In this document: positions 1-10,735 of the stretch, piece after piece
Layout: every line of letters begins with the position of its first letter
Position numbering within the stretch: the first letter of the stretch is position 1
DNA from: Paguma larvata
Lineage: Eukaryota > Chordata > Mammalia > Carnivora > Viverridae
Direction of reading: 5' to 3'
DNA length: 64,000 bases
Assembly (NCBI GenBank): GCA_030068075.1
Contig: CM057833.1
Coordinates: forward strand, 45,465,587 to 45,529,586
Program-made: the position numbers and the translations under genes
Notes under the pieces: generated by a model
Told to the model about the DNA's origin: nothing
Seen by the model: only the letters and a program-made list of their open reading frames with translations
The model's database searches: none

Positions 1-125
1 TTTCCTTCTTCTTAAAGGAACACTGTCTCCCAAAGATGTCTCCTGAATCTGACCCCAAATCCGTGTCTTGTCTTCTTCATGGCTCTCCACAGGGAGCTTA
101 CCACCTCAGAAGGCCCTTAGCAGCT

Positions 126-160
126 CTTATTGTTATTATTACTATTATTATTATTATTCA
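126..160. repeat. (TTA)n microsatellite
   Basis: Imperfect TTA/TTG trinucleotide run of about 35 bp, next to a MIR remnant. The 125 bp before it show no repeat or gene that I recognise. Confidence 0.85.
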
Positions 161-365
161 CATTATACTTAACTACCATTTTACTGAATATTTACTACAT
201 GCTAGGCACTGGGCTTTATATGCACCAAAGGGGAAAAAAATCCATGAGATATTTATTATTACCTCTAACTCATAAATAAGGATACTGAGGACCAGAGCGT
301 AAATAAATTGTTCAAGCCTACTCAGCTTATAAGGGGTACGCTGAGATTCCACATCAGGTTTTCCA
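161..365 (-). repeat. MIR SINE remnant
   Basis: Read on the + strand this is the reverse complement of MIR: 'tttactgaatatttactaca', 'gctaggcactgggct', then 'aaggatactgaggaccagag' and a degenerate acceptor-like end. It is an old tRNA-derived SINE core with no function visible. The following 385-660 is anonymous sequence. Confidence 0.6.
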
Positions 366-674
366 AATTCATCCAGATCCCATGCACTAAGTGCTCAATA
401 CTGCTTTTTTGCGGTGGCTCTGGTTGTCAAAACCTTCTTGTGGTAAATATAACTAATACCAGTCTTTCTGGAACCTTCATCAGTTGGCCATGGCTCTCCC
501 TCTGGAACTACACACAGCAAGTCAGCTCCCTTTATAGGATGCTCTTCAGGTAATGGGAACTCCAGCTCTCTGCCCAGCATCAGTCCCTCCAGTAGACAAT
601 TCTGCCCAGCCACACAGATTCTATTTTCTACAATAGTAATTCACAGTTCTGTGTGTTTTTTGTTGTTTTATTTT

Positions 675-865
675 ACCTTTTATGTAGCACATTTCGCTGA
701 CACGATCTCATTCAACCCTACCACAATGCTATGAGGGTGGTATATGTTTCCTGGTTCTAGAAATGGTGAAGGTGGGGTTCAGAAACAGTCTATTGTCTAG
801 AGGAAATGATCTGTCAGACAGCAGAGCTGAGAACCCCAAGACTCAAAGTGGGGTACGTCTGACAT
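675..865 (-). repeat. MIR SINE remnant
   Basis: Reverse-complement MIR core: 'gatctcattcaaccctacca', 'gctatgagggtggtat', 'gaaatggtgaaggtggggtt'. It is diverged and lacks both ends. Confidence 0.5.
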
Positions 866-905
866 CAGGGCATGTGCTCCTTCCACAGTACTGTGGAACC
901 TTTCT

Positions 906-972
906 AAATGAATGAATGAATGAAGAATGAATGAACGAACCATACAAGGAAGAGTGTGATAAGCACCTTAAG
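906..972. repeat. (GAAT)n tract with duplicated flank, copy 1
   Basis: GAAT tetranucleotide run followed by 'aagagtgtgataagcacctta' (950-970). The same arrangement recurs at 1715-1770, about 800 bp downstream. The tract may have started as an L2 3' tail, which ends in TGAA repeats. No gene is seen in 973-1610. Confidence 0.6.
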
Positions 973-1614
973 AGAGGGCCAAATAAATGCAAAGGGTGCT
1001 CAGCTCAGAAAAAAAGATGCCTTCATGTTTCCCACCAGGTCTTCAGTGAGGCTGCACTAATTACCATTTATATAAGATGCCTGCCTGCCTCTGCTGGGGC
1101 TGAGAGAAGTTTTAATTTGCTGGTGAAGGAGCTGGGGGAGGGAGTGGGGAGTGCTGTGAAGTGTCCCCTCCAAAGCGGAGTGATTTCTGTGCAGAAAAAC
1201 ACTGAGGTTACTAATGGGGAAGGAAAAAAAAAAGCAGCAAAGATGAGGAGTATACTTGGGATGCAAACGCACGCCTGGAGCATCTGGCAGGTAGCATTCG
1301 CTCAGCCTTTCCTTCCTGAGGTTGCAATTAAGTAGCTAATATGAGAGAATACTGACAGTTGGGTTGTCCCACAGAGCTTGGGGCCAGGTGAGTACTTACA
1401 AGTCCAGTCCCGCCCAGGAGAGACTCATTGCATTAAAAAGAAAGATGCCCTGGAAAGGATCAAGAACACAAGCAAGAAGGGATTGGTCCATCTCGGGCAG
1501 AGTGGTGAGAAAACCAAAGGCTTGTCCCTATCCATATAGAGCTCTCCAAGGAAGAAGAGCCCTGAGGTCTCCTTAGGAGAGTTAAGGTGCCAAAGTGGAA
1601 AACACACATTTGCA

Positions 1615-1714
1615 ATCACAGGGACCTGGGTTCCTTTTCTGAATCCTTACCCACTCAATGGCTGTGTCATTTTGGAGGAGTCAGTTAAACACACTGAACT
1701 TCCTTTCCTCATTT
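1615..1714 (+). repeat. MIR SINE remnant, 5' half
   Basis: Degenerate MIR sense core: 'gacctgggttcc', 'actcaatggctgtgtcattttggaggagtcagttaa', 'ctttcctcattt'. It runs directly into a GAAT tract. Sequence at 1870-1945 looks like the 3' end of the same or another MIR. Confidence 0.45.
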
Positions 1715-1771
1715 GAATGAATGAATGAAAGAATGAACTATATACATGCAAGAGTGTGATAAGTACCTTAT
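1715..1771. repeat. (GAAT)n tract with duplicated flank, copy 2
   Basis: GAAT tract followed by 'aagagtgtgataagtacctta' (1750-1770), 20 of 21 bases identical to 950-970. This suggests local duplication or gene conversion rather than two independent repeats. Confidence 0.6.
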
Positions 1772-1869
1772 GGAAAAAGGTGCTTAAGGTAGGGAAAAAT
1801 AAGGTAAGATGAAATACATCTCAGGGGAAAATGAAATGCATCTCAGGTAGGGCATATGAGGGCTACAGA

Positions 1870-1945
1870 TGACCATGTGTGTAAAATTCCTGGCACATAG
1901 TAGATATTCAAAAAACATAATAGATATTCAAAAAACGTGAGTTCC
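1870..1945 (+). repeat. MIR 3' end with a 20-bp tandem duplication
   Basis: 'aaaattcctggcacatagtag' is the MIR 3' signature. The unit 'tagatattcaaaaaacataa' starts at 1901, and its first 16 bases repeat exactly from 1921. A smaller duplication ('gaaatRcatctcagg' twice) lies just upstream at about 1809-1847. Confidence 0.6.
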
Positions 1946-2070
1946 TTCCCCTTGAGAGATGCTCCCTCGCACTGAGCTAGGACAGGTTCCTGTCACTGAG
2001 ACTCATTTTACTCTGCAGTCTTGCTGGGCTCTACTGAGGTGGAATCTCTGGTTTTAGTGGCCCCTCTGAT

Positions 2071-2280
2071 TTTTTTTTTTTTAGGTTTATTTATTTTTGA
2101 GAGAGAGGAAGAGATAGAGTGGGGGAGGAGCAGAGAGAGAGAGGGAAACACAGAATCTGAAGTAGGCTCCAGGCTCTGAGCTGTCAGCACAGAGCTCGAT
2201 GCAGGGCTTGAACCCACGAACCATGAGACCATGACCTGAGCTGAAGTCAGAGCCTTAACCAACTGAGCCACTCTGGCGCT
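2071..2280 (-). mobile_element. Felid tRNA-Lys SINE (SINEC_Fc-type)
   Basis: Oligo-T (tail complement), GA-rich stretch, 'caggctctgagctgtcagca', 'cttgaacccacgaaccatga' (B-box side) and 'ccaactgagccactctggcg' (A-box side) give a complete SINE in reverse. It is flanked by a perfect 10-bp TSD, cccctctgat, at 2061-2070 and 2281-2290. It is non-autonomous and would have been moved by L1 machinery. Confidence 0.93.
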
Positions 2281-2644
2281 CCCCTCTGATTGTAATACAA
2301 ACACATCTCCATGCCCGTTGGGCTGTTAGAGTCCACAAGTTTCCTAGTGGAAACGTTAAGAGAGTATGGGAAGACTGAGAGTTGGGGGTCTAAGGTAGCC
2401 AGTGTTCTGAGACTCCCAACTGCTTAACACCCAAAGTATCCCAGAGCCTCTTCACCAAGCTCAATCAACATGAATACAATTCTAGAGTCACCAGCTATTC
2501 CCAACATTGGCTTCTGCTGACACCATGACAGCCCCAGGTCCGGGCCCTTCTTAAACCACACTTCTCAAGAGACCCATTTTCTCAGCTAAAAGAAACATCT
2601 CAAAGTCATCTGAAATTCCCGGGCTGCCTCTCTGTGAGGAGAAC

Positions 2645-2835
2645 ACGCTCTGGAGTCATCCAACCTGAGTTCTGTCACTTAGTACCTATATGACCTTGGG
2701 CAAGTTACTTCAATTCTCTGTGCCTCAGTTTCCACTAATAGAGAAATGGGATAATGATGCTAATACCTCACAGAGTAGACATGAAGTTTAAGTGGGAAAA
2801 TATGAGTAGTAGTGCTTGCCACATAGCTATTCTGT
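2645..2835 (+). repeat. MIR SINE
   Basis: Well-preserved sense MIR: 'gagttctgtcacttagtacc', 'atgaccttgggcaagttact', 'ctctgtgcctcagtttcc', 'gcttgccacatag'. The preceding 2291-2640 holds no gene or repeat that I recognise. Confidence 0.85.
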
Positions 2836-2885
2836 TAGCCCTCCTCTCACTAGAGTCCATGCACCCTGGTGGTACCTCTCAACTG

Positions 2886-3102
2886 ATATTTTTTAAATTT
2901 TATTATTTTAATTTTTATTTGTTTATTGAGAGAGAGAGAGAATGCAAGCAGGGGTAGGGCAGAGAGAGGGGGGGAGAATCCCAAGCAGGCTCCACACTCA
3001 GCACAGAGTCTGATGCGGGACTCAATCTCTTGACCATGAAATCACAACCTGAGCTGATATCAAGAGTTGGGCACTTAACTGACTGAGCCACCTAGGTGCC
3101 CC
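2886..3102 (-). mobile_element. Felid tRNA-Lys SINE, diverged
   Basis: Reverse-oriented SINE: AT-rich tail complement, 'gagagagagagaatgcaagc', 'aagcaggctccacactcagc', and head complement 'ttaactgactgagccaccta' plus 'ggtgcccc'. No clear TSD, and more substitutions than the 13.4 or 20.1 kb copies, so it is an older insertion. Confidence 0.88.
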
Positions 3103-3104
3103 CT

Positions 3105-3300
3105 AACATGACGTATTCACTGTATGATTAACAGGAAGAACTTTAACAACCATATGAGATACAAAGGACAGAAAGAACAAATGAGCAAGGATGCTTAAAC
3201 TTGTTGTTCTTTTGACTCAGGCAAGTAGAGTATCCTGCCTTTAGTCACATAGATAGCAAAGGGTGAAGGCAGGACTACATGCCAAATGTCATAACTCCCA
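3105..3300 (-). repeat. Possible MIR remnant
   Basis: 'caaccatatgagatacaaag' and 'agtcacatagatagcaaagg' match the MIR reverse complement weakly. It could be chance similarity in an old sequence. Confidence 0.3.
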
Positions 3301-3349
3301 GGGAAGTTGTCCTTCTGCCATACCAGGACACCCTCATCTCTGACATTCT

Positions 3350-3745
3350 TCTTTTCTCTGTGCCTTTGAATGGAAAGGATTTGATGGAACCACTAATGAC
3401 ATATATGAATTCCGAAGCAGATATCCATTTTTAACGTGGGAAGGAAAACATTAAGATGTCAACCTTGGGGCTGCTAAATGAGCATCTGTAGCCCACACAT
3501 GGGGCACCGGGGACTGGAGGCTCAGGGAAGTAATTGCCACAAATAAGACTCAACCGGACATTGATTTATTCAGCCTGTTTGCTTGATTTCCACTTTGAGC
3601 TTGTTCAATTGGCTATTCCTCTTTGTTGTTCCTTCTCAGGAACATGACCCCAGCTCATTTGGATGGAAATGTGCTCTCCCATTACCTCATTAATTTCTGG
3701 AACTTTGCATTATCATTTATACCCTCCTCCTCTACTTTTATTCCC
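3350..3745. other. Repeat-poor block, candidate conserved noncoding element
   Basis: About 400 bp with no recognisable transposon and no convincing frame. It has a mixed AT-rich composition with motifs such as 'cattgatttattcagcctgt', 'ttgttcaattggctattcct' and 'cattacctcattaatttctg' that resemble deeply conserved mammalian enhancers in texture. This is inference only. Confidence 0.25.
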
Positions 3746-4034
3746 CTGAAAATTCAAAGTATTAGTAGGAACTAGACAAACAATGCACCATTTCTCCAGG
3801 ATGTGACAGGACCTGTGTTTGTCATTTGCAGCCCTGATTGTCATAATTCAGCCAAGCCAGGCTGCAACACACCATGGGAACTCATCAGTGAGAAGGTGCA
3901 GAAGGAAGGAGACCACGCTAGGAATGAGGACCTAGTCAGACAGCAGAGGTGCCTCATCAGCTCCCAGCAGCTGGTGTCTAAGAGTGATGGTAAACTGGGA
4001 CTTCATGTGAGTCCAAAATAATGATGACACTGAT

Positions 4035-4215
4035 GTGGTAACAATGCTTTTTTAAACTCTTACTACACAATATGTCATCTCATTTATTTTTACAACTCTA
4101 CAAGATAGACCTAGAGAGGATAAGTTACTTGCCCAAGATGGCATAACTGGTAGATGATGGAAATGGAATTCAACCCCACATGTTTCCTCATAAATCACAT
4201 CCTCTTTACCACTAC
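4035..4215 (-). repeat. MIR SINE remnant
   Basis: Reverse MIR: 'gtcatctcatttatttttac', 'aagttacttgcccaagatgg', 'tggaaatggaattcaacccc'. The region 3750-4034 upstream is anonymous. Confidence 0.75.
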
Positions 4216-4274
4216 CCGAACCCTCCTTTGTTTAGTTTCCCTGAAGCATAACAATGTCCATTTGTTAGGTCTTT

Positions 4275-4450
4275 TCCAGGTTCATGTCTGGGTGACTTAC
4301 ACACAGACACTGTTTCCATGCTTACAAAAATCCTGTGAGGATGATGTCCTGAGCTTCATTGCAAATGAATTCAGAGAAGTTAATGCACTGACAGAAGGGC
4401 ACTCAGCCTTTACAAAGCAGAGAAAGGGTCCCAACACAGGTCTTTCTAAC
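4275..4450 (-). repeat. Possible MIR remnant
   Basis: 'ccatgcttacaaaaatcctg', 'gtgaggatgatgtcc' and 'cagagaagttaatgcactga' fit a heavily diverged reverse MIR. The overlapping 101-codon frame (4154-4459) has no recognisable protein content. Confidence 0.35.
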
Positions 4451-4824
4451 ATGAAATGATGTTCTGTCTGTAAGACCTAAGACCTCTCCTCAGAGATCCA
4501 GTCTGATGTCAGAACAGAGAGCAGGAGGTAAGGTGGTGGATAATATGAAAAATAAAGGGCAGCAGTGTGGGACCCGATGTGATTGGGTCCTAGAGAAAGG
4601 GCCCAGAAACAAGATGCCAGACTGTGTGGATGCCAGCAAAGCAATCCCAGAAGGAATTCCCAACAGATAAATAAGAAGGCCAATTATTCACATTGGGGAT
4701 ACATATCAGGGTTGAGGGTACTTGATATGGGTCCAGGGCTCATTGCAGCCTCTTTGGACATCAGGATCACAGCACTTTTCCAGGACACACCTGTTGCTGG
4801 GGTTGAAGGAGAAGAGAAGTAGCA

Positions 4825-4925
4825 TCAGTAGAGTGTCTACTGGGGTCAAGCCCTGAGTTGTATATGGCACTGTATTCAATTCTTTTTAAACTCTGTAAAG
4901 CAGATTTTGTTACCTTTCTTTCACT
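4825..4925 (-). repeat. MIR or L2 fragment
   Basis: 'agtgtctactggggtcaagc' and 'ggcactgtattcaattc' fit the 'MIR 3' end in reverse' pattern. It is short and uncertain. Nothing is recognised in 4451-4824 or 4926-5204. Confidence 0.35.
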
Positions 4926-5204
4926 CTTTACCCTAGCTTCCTTATGTCTAACATGGTATTTGGAACATAAACAAATATAATAACAATGTGCGAAACTAAT
5001 TCATTTATCCTCAGGTCTGCTGGCCACAGAGTAATTAATAAAAACAGAAACTATTACTGAAGCATTGCCTTTCTTCCAATGAGTGTTGAATAATACTCTA
5101 AAGTTTTGACAATTAGTAAATTTCCTAAGACCTTAAGATTTGAGTCAACTTCAATATCTGAGTTGGTCTTATAGATATCATTGCTATCTTGCTTTAATTC
5201 AATG

Positions 5205-5535
5205 AGTTAAGTTCAACAACCATTGAGCAATAAACACCCTTCCTGGCCATTGTGCTGGGAATACCGAATGAAATATGGCTCCCTCCCTTGACTCACCCCT
5301 TGTGGGCAAGTTGGACTTGTAACAGTCAGGATACCATAGTGTGAGCAGTGCTGTGATCGTGGATACAAATACAAGGAGCAATAGGAGGGAGGCCATAGAA
5401 TAGAGGCACAGAACCAGACTCCACAAGCCAGAGAAAGCTCACTAGGGGAAATAATGTCCCACGAGTTGAAAAGGTAAAGCGGAGAAGGGCATGCCAGGCA
5501 GAGAGACCTGTGGGTAGATAAGCACAGATATACAA
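5205..5535 (-). repeat. L2 LINE 3' fragment
   Basis: Reverse L2 3' end: 'agttcaacaaccattgagca', 'cattgtgctgggaataccga', then 'gtgagcagtgctgtgatcgt' and 'gggcatgccaggcagagaga'. This is the order seen when L2 is read on the antisense strand from its 3' end inward. The open frames in this stretch are incidental. Confidence 0.65.
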
Positions 5536-5611
5536 TGTAGAATGAGGATCTACAAGCAGCCAGCCAAAGCTCCCTGAGCTTGATCACTGTCCCTTTTATA
5601 GAGTGTAAAGA

Positions 5612-5640
5612 GCATTTATTATTATTATTATTATTATAAA
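5612..5640. repeat. (TTA)n microsatellite
   Basis: About nine ATT/TTA units, nearly perfect. Confidence 0.9.
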
Positions 5641-5693
5641 AGTAACACAATAACGTTGAGTTAAAAATGCCAGACATGAAAGAGTATATACCA

Positions 5694-5762
5694 GAATATA
5701 TATATATATAATATATTATATTATAAATATATATATTTATATGTATATAATATATATGTATC
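5694..5762. repeat. (TA)n-rich low-complexity tract
   Basis: About 70 bp made almost only of A and T with imperfect TA repeats. It is self-complementary and could extrude as a cruciform. Nothing is recognised in 5763-6320 apart from possible weak L2-like sequence near 5930-6010. Confidence 0.85.
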
Positions 5763-6319
5763 ATAAAGTTCTAAGACAGGCAAACAATCCATGCTATTGG
5801 AAGATAGATAGCATTGTTGTTAGCTTCATGGGGAGCTGAGTGGCAGGGGGCAAGACAGTTCTTCAGGAGTACTGGGATTTACTTCTAAGTTTGAGTGCTG
5901 GTTACAATGATGTGTCCATTTGAGATAATTCATCCATTTCCATAAATATTATTTGTGTACTATTCTGGATATTGCTGTAATACTTCCAAATAAATATTCA
6001 TCAAAAAATGAATATAAAAATAATGAAAAGCAATGTAGGCAGTGCAGATAAAGATGAAGTAAGATGTATAATTTAACTTCCCATGCACAACAAAGAAAAT
6101 TTTGCTCCCTGGGCTTCTCAGTCTGGCCCAGAGGAAGGTGGTGATAATCAGCAGGAGTTTAATGACTTGCCCTGAAGAGTTTCCTTCGTAAGGAGGAGAA
6201 TCATCATTTTCAAAGATAGGACAGGTTTCTTTGAATGGATTCTCCTACTCTTTGTCTTAATCTATACAAGGAGAGAGCACAGCTTCTCATTGATGGTACA
6301 GAAGCCCTGCATAGTTAAA

Positions 6320-6915
6320 TGTGCACAGGTTGAGGGAGCAGTAGGGAGGCCCCTGGCTGGAGCCAGGTGAGGGCAGGGAGAGAGCAAAGATTAGGCAGAA
6401 AAGAGACCAGGTGAGATACAGAACAGAGTCTCAGAGACCCAGGGAAGGAGTTTAGATTTTCTTGTAAAACAGTGAGAAATCCTTGGAGGTTTTTTGAGCA
6501 GAGAAGTAATGTAAAGGAACTGATGTTTTAGAAAGATCAACTTGGCTATTGTGAAGAGAGTGTGTGAGGGATACCAGAGGTGAAGAAGAGCTACCACTTG
6601 GGGTGCAATTGCCCTGGTATGGTAGAACAGTTGAGGAGACTGGAATCAAGGTGGAGACAAAGGAGATGGAAAGAATAACATAGATTCAAGCCTATGGACT
6701 AGCTGGTGGATTGGGTGTGGGAGAGAGAGAGGGAAAAATCATTAAGCAATTAAGCAGATTAGAGTGGGAAAGCTGAGTAACAACTCAATGTGGGCAAGAA
6801 CTCAGAAATCAGTTTTAACATGCTAATATGAGACATTTGGGAGACATCCACGTGGAAATGGGCAGAAGGCAGATGGAAGTCCAAATGTGAAGATCAAAGG
6901 AATGTTCTAGACTGG
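6320..6915 (-). repeat. L2 LINE internal/3' fragment
   Basis: Antisense L2: 'aggagtttagattttcttgt', 'cagtgagaaatccttggagg', 'tgagcagagaagtaatgtaa', 'aagatcaacttggctattgt', later 'ggtggattgggtgtgggaga' and 'gggagacatccacgtggaaa'. These follow the reverse complement of the L2 segment that reads '...cagatcatgtcactcccctg...' in sense. Confidence 0.65.
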
Positions 6916-6924
6916 AGAGGTATA

Positions 6925-7110
6925 ATTTAAACTTTCTTATGTACAAAGCACTTTCACATATCCCACTCTTTATCTCACCACCCCTTTGGCTATAAATGGG
7001 AGTCTATTTCCATAAGATGAAGAAACTGAGGTTCAGAGGGGCTGAGAGTCTTATACCAAGCCACATGAAGGGTAAGCAAGGATGCATGGAACAGAACCAA
7101 ACTTACTATG
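6925..7110 (-). repeat. MIR SINE
   Basis: Reverse MIR: 'acaaagcactttcacatatc', 'gatgaagaaactgaggttca', 'gaggggctgagagtc', 'accaagccacatgaagggta'. The following 7111-7490 is anonymous. Confidence 0.75.
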
Positions 7111-7494
7111 TTTATTCCCATGTGCTTTGAAATAGTTTAAACATGGTAGGTTTTCATCATGAATGTGAATCACTGAATTTTGGGAGACACTGGGACATCA
7201 CCAGAATATGGAGGCATGTTTAGCATACATCAAGTAGCCACACCTCATAGGTCCTATGTCTGCTTCTTATAGTCTGTCACTTCCCTTACTGTCAAATTGA
7301 TACCAGATGGATGCTTCTTCCTGCTGTTAGAGTATTCATTTCTACCAGAAATGTTTCTTTGTAATATCTTATTTAGAATCTGATTTGGGTCGTCACCCAA
7401 GTAACTTTCACAATTGTATGTAAAAGAGAGTACCATGGGAGACAACTACTTACTCTCTCATAGTCAATGGGGGAGTTTCACTGTTTAGTTAGAT

Positions 7495-7595
7495 TTAATT
7501 AAGGTCAATGAGAACTTACTAAGCCCTTACTGTACACAAGTCACTATTTTAGATGGAAGAGACTGAACTGGATACAGGCTCAACCCTTAAATGTT
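7495..7595 (-). repeat. L2 3'-end fragment
   Basis: 'gagaacttactaagccctta' and 'acacaagtcactattttaga' match the reverse of the L2 3' end ('tattgagcgcctactatgtg...'). Confidence 0.45.
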
Positions 7596-7599
7596 TATA

Positions 7600-7785
7600 T
7601 GCTCTCTAGCGTACTTTACTTTTCCTTCCATGGCTCTTATGACACGGTTAATTATTTGTGCAATTTTTGGCTTAAGGTCTGTTGTTCCTGCTAGGTCATT
7701 ACTTACTTACCACTGTATCCCTAGTGCCTGGTATTTTGCTTGGCATACAATAATTTTCCCATTCAATATTTACTGAATGAATAGA
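7600..7785 (+). repeat. L2 LINE 3' end
   Basis: Sense L2 terminus: 'ccactgtatccctagtgcct', 'ggtattttgcttggcataca', 'tcaatatttactgaatgaat'. The last element is the canonical L2 ending. The 61-codon frame across it is incidental. No gene or repeat is recognised in 7790-8280. Confidence 0.65.
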
Positions 7786-8284
7786 AAAGAACTCACAGCT
7801 GAGCGGATGCTACAGACAAAAATATATATGCTATAGTGCAAAGACTGTTTTTGGACACTCTGGGCTTATGTCCTTGCCTTGAGAAACTCACATCTCAAGT
7901 GTTGATGTTCTGCTTCGAATCCTATCAATAGGCAGGACCTTATAATCATATGGTGCCAGCTACTTTTTAGGACTCACACCAATTAAGAGTTCATAGTGAC
8001 ATTCTACAACCATCTGCTCTATGGGATACAAATTTAGATATAAAATGATTGGTGGTCGGCTTCATCCTTTGTAAGACACATATTCTGATCATTGTGTTAA
8101 CCATACAATAATACTCCACTAAGATCCCTAGGGTGGTGTTTTACTGTATTTCTAGATGTTTTGTTCTTTTTGTTAGACTGGCCTTCCTCCCGTTTAATCC
8201 AGCTGGGTCTGTGATCCTACCTCAGTGGCCAGGAAATCAAATTCCACCTCCCCGGCTCTGATGAAATTACCTGGGAAACGAGAT

Positions 8285-8455
8285 ACTAGCATGTACTGAA
8301 CCACATATATATGCCAGGAGTATGACTTCGTCATCACACATTACACTACTAGGTCAGTCTCAGGACATCTTTTCACAAGTAAGAAAAAAACTGAAGTTTA
8401 CAGAAGTGAGGTAACTTATCCAAGGTCATATAGCCAGGACTGGAGACAGTGATTC
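8285..8455 (-). repeat. MIR SINE remnant
   Basis: Reverse MIR: 'acaagtaagaaaaaaactga', 'agaagtgaggtaacttatcc', 'aaggtcatatagccaggact'. Confidence 0.65.
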
Positions 8456-8599
8456 TCAATTAATACTTGATGAGCAGCCTTACCCTGAAACACAGTATTT
8501 AGGGTACTTTTCAGCTATGTCTTCAGTTGTTTCCACGAGTCATTGGTAGGGTGAAAGAATTGATGGAAATTTCAGAGAGGGTCAGAAATCTCTGACCAC

Positions 8600-8960
8600 T
8601 CTCCCCGATAATTCAATTTGTTACTCTATTAAAAGAAAAAAAAGATACAATAATACTACTACTGCCGGCCATGTCCTGGAGGAGAAAGACCCACTGGGGT
8701 CTTTCCAGTGAGCAGATAACATATTTAAATGCAGTCCATCAGTCAGTAGTCTGCCGCCACCCCATCCTCGGAGAGCTGCTTTATTGAACACTGTAATTGC
8801 TTGGATGCTATTATTCATTTCTGTAGCTGTTGCTATTAATTAAATATTTTTGTCGAAAGCTCCCCGTGACATTTCTTGCTGCATTCTTGAATATCTGATA
8901 AGATATACAGCCAGTACACTGGTACCCGCTGCATTTGGCTGATAGTCTTGTCCTAGTTTC
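8600..8960. other. Repeat-poor block, candidate conserved noncoding element
   Basis: No transposon signature. It has several homeodomain-like sites: 'gcttggatgctattattcat' and 'tgttgctattaattaaatat'. The composition is balanced, with clustered TAAT motifs. Conservation is inferred from texture and was not measured. 9000-9214 is anonymous and holds a G-run at 9028-9038. Confidence 0.25.
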
Positions 8961-9214
8961 TAACCCTCAAAACGCTAAAGAAATGACACAGTTTTAGTGG
9001 AATGAGGACTTCTATTGTTACAGGATTTGGGGGGGGCGGGTAGAGGTAATGCAAGGAGTCTTAGTGAAATAGATGCAAATGTCACGTTTTAGAGCTCATT
9101 GTACTGGTTCAAGCTGGAAATTGGACTAGACCTTTATTCAAAGGCTTAGCCCATTCCTTAAGTCAAAAAAAGCTTGGCTGGACTGGTTCCTGCAATCCTA
9201 ACCTCAGTAGAAAT

Positions 9215-9390
9215 AGGCATTTAGTCATTCGTTCAATACTATTTAACCAGTATTACCAGACATCCTGCTATGTACCAGACTCTGTGTTAAGTGCTACAGT
9301 TACAGAATTTAACTAGTAAAAATAAAATAACAAAGCAATCTCTGCCCTTAAATCACAATCTCTTGGAGAACATAGGTAAGCCTGCTCTAG
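9215..9390 (-). repeat. L2 3'-end fragment
   Basis: 'tagtcattcgttcaatacta', 'tgctatgtaccagactctgt', 'gttaagtgctacagttacag' and 'caatctctgcccttaaatca' follow the antisense L2 3' end in order. Confidence 0.7.
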
Positions 9391-9394
9391 TAGA

Positions 9395-10140
9395 AAGGCA
9401 TTCTAATTCCAAGTGTGAACTAACAGTAGTAACAGCTAAGGCTGTGGGGACTCTGGTCGCAAAAGGTACAGGACAAAGGACTGAAATGTACATATAGCAA
9501 GATGTCCTAGGTGAGATAAGACTGATATAGTTTGTATGTAGAAGTGATGGGCTAAAGGCTCCTCTGGCCATCCATTTATCTGGATAACATGCATGAGGAC
9601 ATTTTTTTTTCCTTGAAAGGGGAATGAATCTGTGACCAGAGATCGGGCGAAGAGGAGGACAACAAAGGCTGAGGATGGCTTCTGTCCCCTACTGAATTTT
9701 CAGTTGGGTTAGAGCTCCTTTCTGGGCAGAGCAGGGAGATCAGAAGCTGAAGCCGTTGTGCCAGTGAGAGAGCACAAGAGCTGGAACACAGGCTAAGCTG
9801 TTGTGAGGCCCAGATGCACAGAGCCCTGCAGGGTTTGCAATGCAGGCCCCTGCTCCCTCACAGACCCCTGGCTGTGCGCATCTCTAGAACTAGCACCTCT
9901 GGGACGTAGGGAGTAAGCAACTCTGCTTGGACATGGCCTTCACATGACGGGCACAATTGTGGTGGCATCAGAGAGGCTCCTTCATAGGATTTCAAGGCTC
10001 GAGGGCATCCACGGAGGGGTCAGGACTGGAGAGGAAGGAGGGACAGGTATGATGAGTATAGCAGATAGTCTGGTTTTATAAGAATAGGTGAGTACTCTTT
10101 AGGTGCATCTTGAGATTCTTAGGGTGGGGGCAACTCTGAA
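9395..10140. other. Anonymous sequence, no feature recognised
   Basis: About 750 bp that contain no repeat family, CpG cluster or coding exon that I can recognise. The GC content is somewhat higher at 9640-10050. Confidence 0.5.
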
Positions 10141-10156
10141 AGGTGATGCAATTCTT

Positions 10157-10370
10157 TTTATTTTAAGTTTATTTATTTATTTTGAGAAAGAGGGAAAGAG
10201 AGTGAGTGAGGGAGGGGCAGAGAGAAAGGGAGAGAGAGAGCATCCCAAGCAGGCTCTGCATTGTCAGCGCAGAGCCCAATGTGGGGCTCAAACTCACAAA
10301 CAGTGAGATCATAACCTGAGCCAAAACCAAGAGTCAGATGTTCAACCGATGGAGCCATCCAAGTGCTCCA
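10157..10370 (-). mobile_element. Felid tRNA-Lys SINE
   Basis: Reverse SINE: 'ttttaagtttatttatttat' tail complement, GA stretch, 'caagcaggctctgcattgtc', B-box side 'gggctcaaactcacaaacag', head 'accgatggagccatccaagt'. The 16-bp TSD aggtgatNcaattctt at 10141-10156 and 10371-10386 has one mismatch. Confidence 0.92.
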
Positions 10371-10559
10371 AGGTGATTCAATTCTTCCAGGGATGGGCCT
10401 CCAGCCTAAACTTGAATGTAACTGTTAAGAAGGTGAGGCAGCTTTGGACATTTGGGTTGTTCTGTGAGTAAAAAATCAAGAAGAAAAAGGAAAAAGAAAG
10501 AACTCAGAAGAGGGTTAGAGATGGATGAGACCCCTGGCACAAATTCCTGGAAATATTAC

Positions 10560-10735
10560 TGAAGCAGAGCAGTGTGGTACAGTAGAAGGAAAACTGCGGA
10601 TCTGGGGACTGGTACTGGTCCTTGCTTTGCTGGTAAATCTGTGTGACATTCAGCAAGTAACTGCCTCTCTCTGGACCTCACTTTATTTAGCTATAAATGA
10701 GGGGCAAGACCATTTCAAAAGTGCTTTTCTAGTCC
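10560..10735 (+). repeat. MIR SINE
   Basis: Sense MIR: 'gagcagtgtggtacagtaga', 'tttgctggtaaatctgtgtg', 'cagcaagtaactgcctctct'. Confidence 0.7.

Noticed and set aside
5694..5762. Replication origin or matrix attachment site from AT richness
   Set aside because: A short TA microsatellite alone does not support either call, and similar tracts occur at 13.3 and 44.2 kb.
5213..5764. 183-codon minus-strand frame, the longest in the window
   Set aside because: It starts in a (TA)n tract, runs through an ATT microsatellite and ends in L2 sequence. No domain, and no coding-like codon use.
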